From: an uncultured Eubacteriaceae bacterium
GTDB lineage: Bacteria > Bacillota > Clostridia > Eubacteriales > UBA1433
Direction: 5' to 3'
NCBI GenBank assembly: GCA_937880125.1
Contig: CALFLU010000046.1
Span: 1-8,879 of the forward strand
DNA length: 8,879 bases
Shown: positions 6,278-8,879 of the stretch, piece by piece
Numbering within the stretch: position 1 is the first letter of the stretch
Layout: each line of letters starts with the position of its first letter
The notes under the pieces: model-generated
What the model was told of the DNA's origin: nothing
Databases searched by the model: none
What the model saw: only the letters and a program-made list of their open reading frames with translations
Made by a program: the position numbers and the translations under genes

Positions 6278-6292
6278 GCTATTTGTTATAAT
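6265..6292 (+). promoter_or_regulatory. Promoter of the Crp/Fnr-family regulator gene
   Basis: A perfect TATAAT (6287-6292) carries TG one base upstream, giving an extended -10. A poor -35, TTGCGG (6265-6270), lies 16 nt upstream. The predicted start near 6299 coincides with the GAGGTG ribosome site (6299-6304), so the leader would be only about 12 nt. Confidence 0.6.
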
Positions 6293-6310
6293 GAAAATGA
6301 GGTGAAAATC

Positions 6311-6970
6311 ATGCAACGTTACTTGAAAGAAATCGCCCCGATGCCGCTGTTTAAGGGTGTAGACGAAAAAGATTTACCCGATTTGCTGCGCTGTCTCGGC
6401 GGATATTTAAAAACCTTTAAGAAAAACGAAATCATTTACCTGGAAAGTCAGGAGATACACGCCGTTGGCGTAGTGCTGTCCGGTGCGGTGCACATGATCA
6501 AAGAAGACATCGACGGCGAGAAAACATTGTTGGTGAGCATCAAAGTCGGTGAGGTGTTTGGCGAGAGTTTTGCCTGCGGCAGCCGAAAGGATGCGCGGGT
6601 GAGCTTTGTTGCCGTCAGTCCTTGTGTGCTGCTGTTTTTGCCCTTTCAAAAGGTAATGCACTCTTGTTCCAATTCCTGCGTTTTTCACAGCAGATTGATC
6701 GAAAACACCGTGCGCATTATGTGTGACAAAAACGTGATGTTGATGAACAAGCTGGAGGTAGTGTCTAAAAAAACGTTGCGGGACAAGATTTTATGCTATT
6801 TGCACATCGAGGCACAGCACCAAGGCAAAAACCGATTCACCATTCCCTTTGGACGCAGTGAGCTTGCGGAATATTTGTGTGCAAACCGCAGCGCGCTTTC
6901 AAGGGAGTTGTCGTTGATGAAAAAGGAAAATCGAATCGATTTTCACAAAAATACCTTTACCCTATATTAA
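6311..6970 (+). CDS. Crp/Fnr-family transcriptional regulator, likely regulator of asr
   Basis: This 219-residue protein has an N-terminal cyclic-nucleotide-binding-like beta-roll (about 12-115, with LSGAV 56-60 and the 'IKVGEVFGES' turn 77-86). A long dimerisation helix follows (about 126-150), then a C-terminal winged helix-turn-helix (about 155-219) whose recognition helix is near ANRSALSRELSLMKKE (191-206). The glutamate used by CRP and FNR in this helix appears as S194, implying a non-canonical operator. It lacks the N-terminal cysteine cluster of E. coli FNR but has C119-x3-C123 just before the dimer helix, plus C28, C89, C105, C138, C162 and C190. The start ATG is set by GAGGTG 6 nt upstream; longer frames cross the promoter. 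It ends just before a terminator and lies 133 nt ahead of asrA on the same strand. Crp/Fnr genes often accompany asr operons; the effector is unknown. Confidence 0.88.
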   Translation: MQRYLKEIAPMPLFKGVDEKDLPDLLRCLGGYLKTFKKNEIIYLESQEIHAVGVVLSGAVHMIKEDIDGEKTLLVSIKVGEVFGESFACGSRKDARVSFVAVSPCVLLFLPFQKVMHSCSNSCVFHSRLIENTVRIMCDKNVMLMNKLEVVSKKTLRDKILCYLHIEAQHQGKNRFTIPFGRSELAEYLCANRSALSRELSLMKKENRIDFHKNTFTLY

Positions 6971-6994
6971 TATCCCGCTATCCGATGAAAAATC

Positions 6995-7031
6995 AAAGGT
7001 CATGTTGCTCAGGCAACATGACCTTTTGCTG
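6995..7031 (+). terminator. Rho-independent terminator after the Crp/Fnr gene
   Basis: AAAGGTCATGTTGC (6995-7008) and GCAACATGACCTTT (7013-7026) make a perfect 14-bp stem with a TCAG loop, followed by T-GCTGTTT. The plus-strand T tract is short; the minus strand also runs into GATTTTT, so it may act in both directions. It begins 25 nt past the stop codon. Its inner part is also the second copy of the candidate operator. Confidence 0.75.
7004..7017. promoter_or_regulatory. Candidate asr operator GTTGC-N4-GCAAC (copy 2)
   Basis: GTTGC-TCAG-GCAAC lies at the tip of the terminator stem and has the same ten fixed bases and spacing as the palindrome in the regulator's promoter. If asr transcription starts near 7051, the site is centred about 40 bp upstream, close to the -41.5 typical of class II Crp/Fnr activation. 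The alternative is that it is only terminator stem sequence. Confidence 0.4.
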
Positions 7032-7035
7032 TTTA

Positions 7036-7044
7036 TGCTACACT
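7036..7044 (+). promoter_or_regulatory. Possible asr promoter (extended -10 only)
   Basis: TGC-TACACT reads as an extended -10 with a 4/6 match to TATAAT. No -35 hexamer is present at 16-18 nt; that position is occupied by the GTTGC-N4-GCAAC palindrome, as expected for an activator-dependent promoter. The predicted start near 7051 leaves a leader of about 53 nt. Weak on sequence alone. Confidence 0.3.
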
Positions 7045-7103
7045 TACAGGCAACAAACCAAACAAGGCGGCAAAGTAGAAGTATAAGTACGGAGGTAGTA
7101 ACA

Positions 7104-8120
7104 ATGGGCTTTGAAGTTCAGTCAGAGGCGATTAATGCGCTCATGGCCTCTCTCAAGGGAGAATATCGCATTTTTGCGCCAAAGAAAATAGCGGGTGGCG
7201 GGCGTTTTTCGGACACGGATTGCATTCGATACGGTGAGGTTACCACCGTGGAAGAGGTTGTCTTTGACGAAAAATCGGACTATTCCTTTAAAGAAGCGAT
7301 ATTGCCTGTTTCGCAGACGCTGTTTTTCTTTACGGAAAACGAAACAAAACAGGCCGAGGCGCCCGACAAAGGTGCGGTGATTTTTATGCGCAGCTGCGAC
7401 GTGCACGGGCTGAGACGGCTCGATGAGATGTATCTCAACAACGGCCCTGCCGACTATTATTATGACCGCTTGCGCAAACATGTGAAAATTGTTTTGATGG
7501 GCTGCGAAAAGTCTTTCGAAAACTGTTTTTGCGTGAGCATGGACGCCAATTTTACCGACCAATATGACATGAGCATAGACAAGCAGCCCGACGGCAGCTA
7601 TTTGGTGGATGTAAAAGAGGACAGCTGGGCAAAGGCACTGACGGATATGGGCTGCAAGGAGACGGATGTCTCCCCTGCTTATGTGACAAAAAACGATATC
7701 ACCGTGGAAGTTGCGCCCCATTTGACTGCCGAGGTGGCATGCAGCAAGATGTGGGACGAATACGACTATCGCTGCGTGGATTGCGGCAGGTGCAACTTTG
7801 TGTGCCCCACCTGCACGTGCTTTACGATGCAAGACATTTATTATACCGACAACGGCCGCGCAGGCGAGCGACGCCGCGTGTGGGCATCATGCATGGTGGA
7901 CGGATTTACCGATGTGGCGGGCGGCGGCAGCTACCGCAAAAACAACGGCCAGCGCATGCGTTTTCGCGTGCTGCACAAAGTGTTGGACTACAAGCAGCGC
8001 AACGGACACCACATGTGCGTGGGCTGCGGCAGGTGCGATGATATTTGTCCCGAGTATATTTCTTTTTCCCATTGTGTAAACAGGCTGCAAGAAGCCATGG
8101 CGGAGGTGAATGAAAAATGA
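7104..8120 (+). CDS. asrA: Anaerobic sulfite reductase subunit A (iron-sulfur electron-transfer subunit)
   Basis: This 338-residue cytoplasmic iron-sulfur protein passes electrons between AsrB and the siroheme subunit AsrC during reduction of sulfite to sulfide. It has two ferredoxin-type motifs: C224, C227, C230, C234-P235 (followed by C237 and C239 in a TCTCF segment typical of AsrA) and C305, C308, C311, C315-P316. The N-terminal part contains 'RSCDVHGLRRLDEMYL' (96-111) and 'MGCEKSFENCFC' (132-143), conserved in AsrA and related hydrogenase-type beta subunits. Length is normal for AsrA (about 340-350). The ATG at 7104 is supported by GGAGG 8 nt upstream; a frame from 7002 would start inside the terminator. 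It overlaps asrB by 4 nt (ATGA), so the two are co-translated. Expression is probably controlled by the upstream Crp/Fnr protein. Confidence 0.93.
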   Translation: MGFEVQSEAINALMASLKGEYRIFAPKKIAGGGRFSDTDCIRYGEVTTVEEVVFDEKSDYSFKEAILPVSQTLFFFTENETKQAEAPDKGAVIFMRSCDVHGLRRLDEMYLNNGPADYYYDRLRKHVKIVLMGCEKSFENCFCVSMDANFTDQYDMSIDKQPDGSYLVDVKEDSWAKALTDMGCKETDVSPAYVTKNDITVEVAPHLTAEVACSKMWDEYDYRCVDCGRCNFVCPTCTCFTMQDIYYTDNGRAGERRRVWASCMVDGFTDVAGGGSYRKNNGQRMRFRVLHKVLDYKQRNGHHMCVGCGRCDDICPEYISFSHCVNRLQEAMAEVNEK

Positions 8121-8879
8121 TTCAAAACGATTATATCCCCTTTTCTTCGGAAATTTTGGACGTCATAAAGCACACGCCGATGGAATACACCTTTCGCATG
8201 GCCTATGCGGGCGAGGTCAAACCCGGCCAGTTTTTTGAAGTCTCCATTCCCAAATACGGCGAAGCGCCCATTTCTGTCAGCGGCATCGGCCAAGGCACGA
8301 TTGACTTGACCATTCGGCGTGTGGGGCGTGTGACCAACGAGATTTATGAAAACTATGTCGGCGACAGCTTGTTGCTGCGGGGACCCTATGGCAACGGCTT
8401 TGAGGTAGATAACTACAAGGGCAAGGACTTGATTGTCATTGCCGGCGGCACGGGGCTTTCGCCTGTGCGCGGGGTGGTGGATTATTTTGCAAACCACAAA
8501 GAACAACGCGGACGCATGACGCTCATTTGTGGATTTAAGACGCCTGAAGACATTTTGTTCATCGAAGACATTGAACGTTGGGGCGAGAGCATGGAAGTGA
8601 TTTTGACCGTGGACGACAATTTGGGCGACGCATGCTACCGGGTAGGTTTGGTAACGCAATACATTCCCGATTTGGCCCTTGCCTCTGCCAAAGACACCCT
8701 TGCCATTGTTGTGGGACCCCCTGCGATGATGCGCTTTTCCGTGCAGGGTCTGCTGCAAATAGGTCTGCCTGAGGAAAACATTTGGATTTCTTATGAGCGA
8801 AAAATGTGTTGCGGGCTGGGCAAGTGCGGGCATTGCAAAATCGGTGAATATTATAAAGGTGGTGTAAAACATGCACTAT
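8117..8879 (+). CDS. asrB: Anaerobic sulfite reductase subunit B (FAD/NAD(P)H-binding; 3' end outside window)
   Basis: This is the flavin subunit that takes electrons from NAD(P)H and hands them to AsrA. The visible 254 residues show a ferredoxin-NADP-reductase-like FAD domain (about 1-100, with PGQFFEVS 36-43, EAPISVSG 49-56, TIRRVGRVT 65-73 and GPYGNGF 89-95). A NAD-binding domain follows, with IAGGTGLSPVRG (108-119) and VVGPPAMM (198-205). A C-terminal [2Fe-2S] motif has C232-x4-C237-x2-C240, as in AsrB, PyrK and sulfhydrogenase gamma. AsrB is usually about 260-270 residues, so little should be missing. After KIGEYY the sequence departs from the usual 'YVCLDGPVF' ending as I recall it, and the fourth cluster cysteine has not appeared by the window end. 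The ATG lies in the asrA stop (ATGA), with GGAGGTG upstream inside asrA. Confidence 0.92.
   Translation, partial: MIQNDYIPFSSEILDVIKHTPMEYTFRMAYAGEVKPGQFFEVSIPKYGEAPISVSGIGQGTIDLTIRRVGRVTNEIYENYVGDSLLLRGPYGNGFEVDNYKGKDLIVIAGGTGLSPVRGVVDYFANHKEQRGRMTLICGFKTPEDILFIEDIERWGESMEVILTVDDNLGDACYRVGLVTQYIPDLALASAKDTLAIVVGPPAMMRFSVQGLLQIGLPEENIWISYERKMCCGLGKCGHCKIGEYYKGGVKHAL
8871..8879 (+). CDS. Possible start of asrC (only three codons visible)
   Basis: ATG-CAC-TAT (Met-His-Tyr) is preceded at 6 nt by AAGGTGGTG (8857-8865), one mismatch from the ideal AAGGAGGTG, and lies in the +1 frame relative to asrB. The siroheme subunit gene asrC normally follows asrB, so this ATG is a reasonable candidate start overlapping the end of asrB. 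Three codons are not enough to identify a protein. Confidence 0.3.

Larger units (their letters stand above)
5939..6310. other. 372-bp divergent intergenic region between murJ-like gene and Crp/Fnr gene
   Basis: I see no credible gene on either strand here. Reading frames crossing it lack Shine-Dalgarno sites and any recognisable protein. It holds two divergent promoters (5970-5998 minus, 6265-6292 plus) and a series of inverted repeats at 6017-6038, 6131-6161, 6159-6177 and 6264-6277, plus homopolymer T tracts near 6075-6083. A small RNA cannot be excluded. Confidence 0.6.

Noticed and set aside
7082..7087. TATAAG as an asr -10
   Set aside because: Transcription would start within the GGAGG site at 7091-7095 and no -35 lies at the right distance.
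7122..8872. Minus-strand open frames of 236 and 294 codons across asrA and asrB
   Set aside because: They are antisense to genes with intact cofactor motifs, and their products look like low-information His/Ala-rich translations.
1..8879. CRISPR array, IS element, tRNA or rRNA genes, attachment sites
   Set aside because: No regularly spaced direct repeats, transposase motifs, terminal inverted repeats around a gene, or cloverleaf-like segments were seen by eye.

Overview
The window looks like part of the chromosome of a strictly anaerobic bacterium, probably a Bacillota (Clostridia or Negativicutes type). It carries a ferredoxin-dependent 2-oxoacid oxidoreductase, an NADH-type anaerobic sulfite reductase (asr) operon, Shine-Dalgarno sites of the AGGAGG type, and sigma-A-like promoters, several with an extended -10. 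The phylum is inferred from gene content; nothing in the window fixes the genus.

Layout. (1) 1-116, minus: the first 38 codons of a PLP-dependent decarboxylase, most like diaminopimelate decarboxylase (lysA), with its own promoter. (2) 256-3547, minus: a tight five-gene operon read from a strong promoter at 3606-3634. The order is a CobQ/ParA-like P-loop ATPase, a 2x[4Fe-4S] ferredoxin (delta subunit), then the alpha, beta and gamma subunits of a 2-oxoacid:ferredoxin oxidoreductase of the VOR/KGOR type. It ends at a perfect hairpin at 209-236. (3) 3722-5938, minus: a 738-residue MurJ/MviN-like 14-TM flippase with an unusual charged C-terminal tail of about 230 residues. (4) 5939-6310: a 372-bp divergent intergenic region with two back-to-back promoters and several inverted repeats. 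(5) 6311-6970, plus: a Crp/Fnr-family regulator. (6) 7104-8879, plus: asrA and asrB, cut by the window end, with a possible asrC start in the last 9 bases.

How the genes work together. The VOR/KGOR enzyme would interconvert a 2-oxoacid plus CoA and an acyl-CoA plus CO2, with reduced ferredoxin as electron carrier. AsrA and AsrB would carry electrons from NAD(P)H to the siroheme subunit AsrC, expected just downstream, to reduce sulfite to sulfide. The Crp/Fnr protein directly upstream is the obvious candidate regulator of asr.

The most interesting signal is an identical inverted repeat, GTTGC-N4-GCAAC, found twice. One copy overlaps the -35 of the regulator's own promoter (6264-6277). The other lies upstream of asrA (7004-7017), about 40 bp before a plausible start site. 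This suggests an autoregulated, asr-specific regulon with a non-canonical operator. Other points are the divergent flippase (essential MurJ arginines not conserved, plus the long tail) and a 26-bp near-perfect palindrome abutting the -35 of the oxidoreductase operon.
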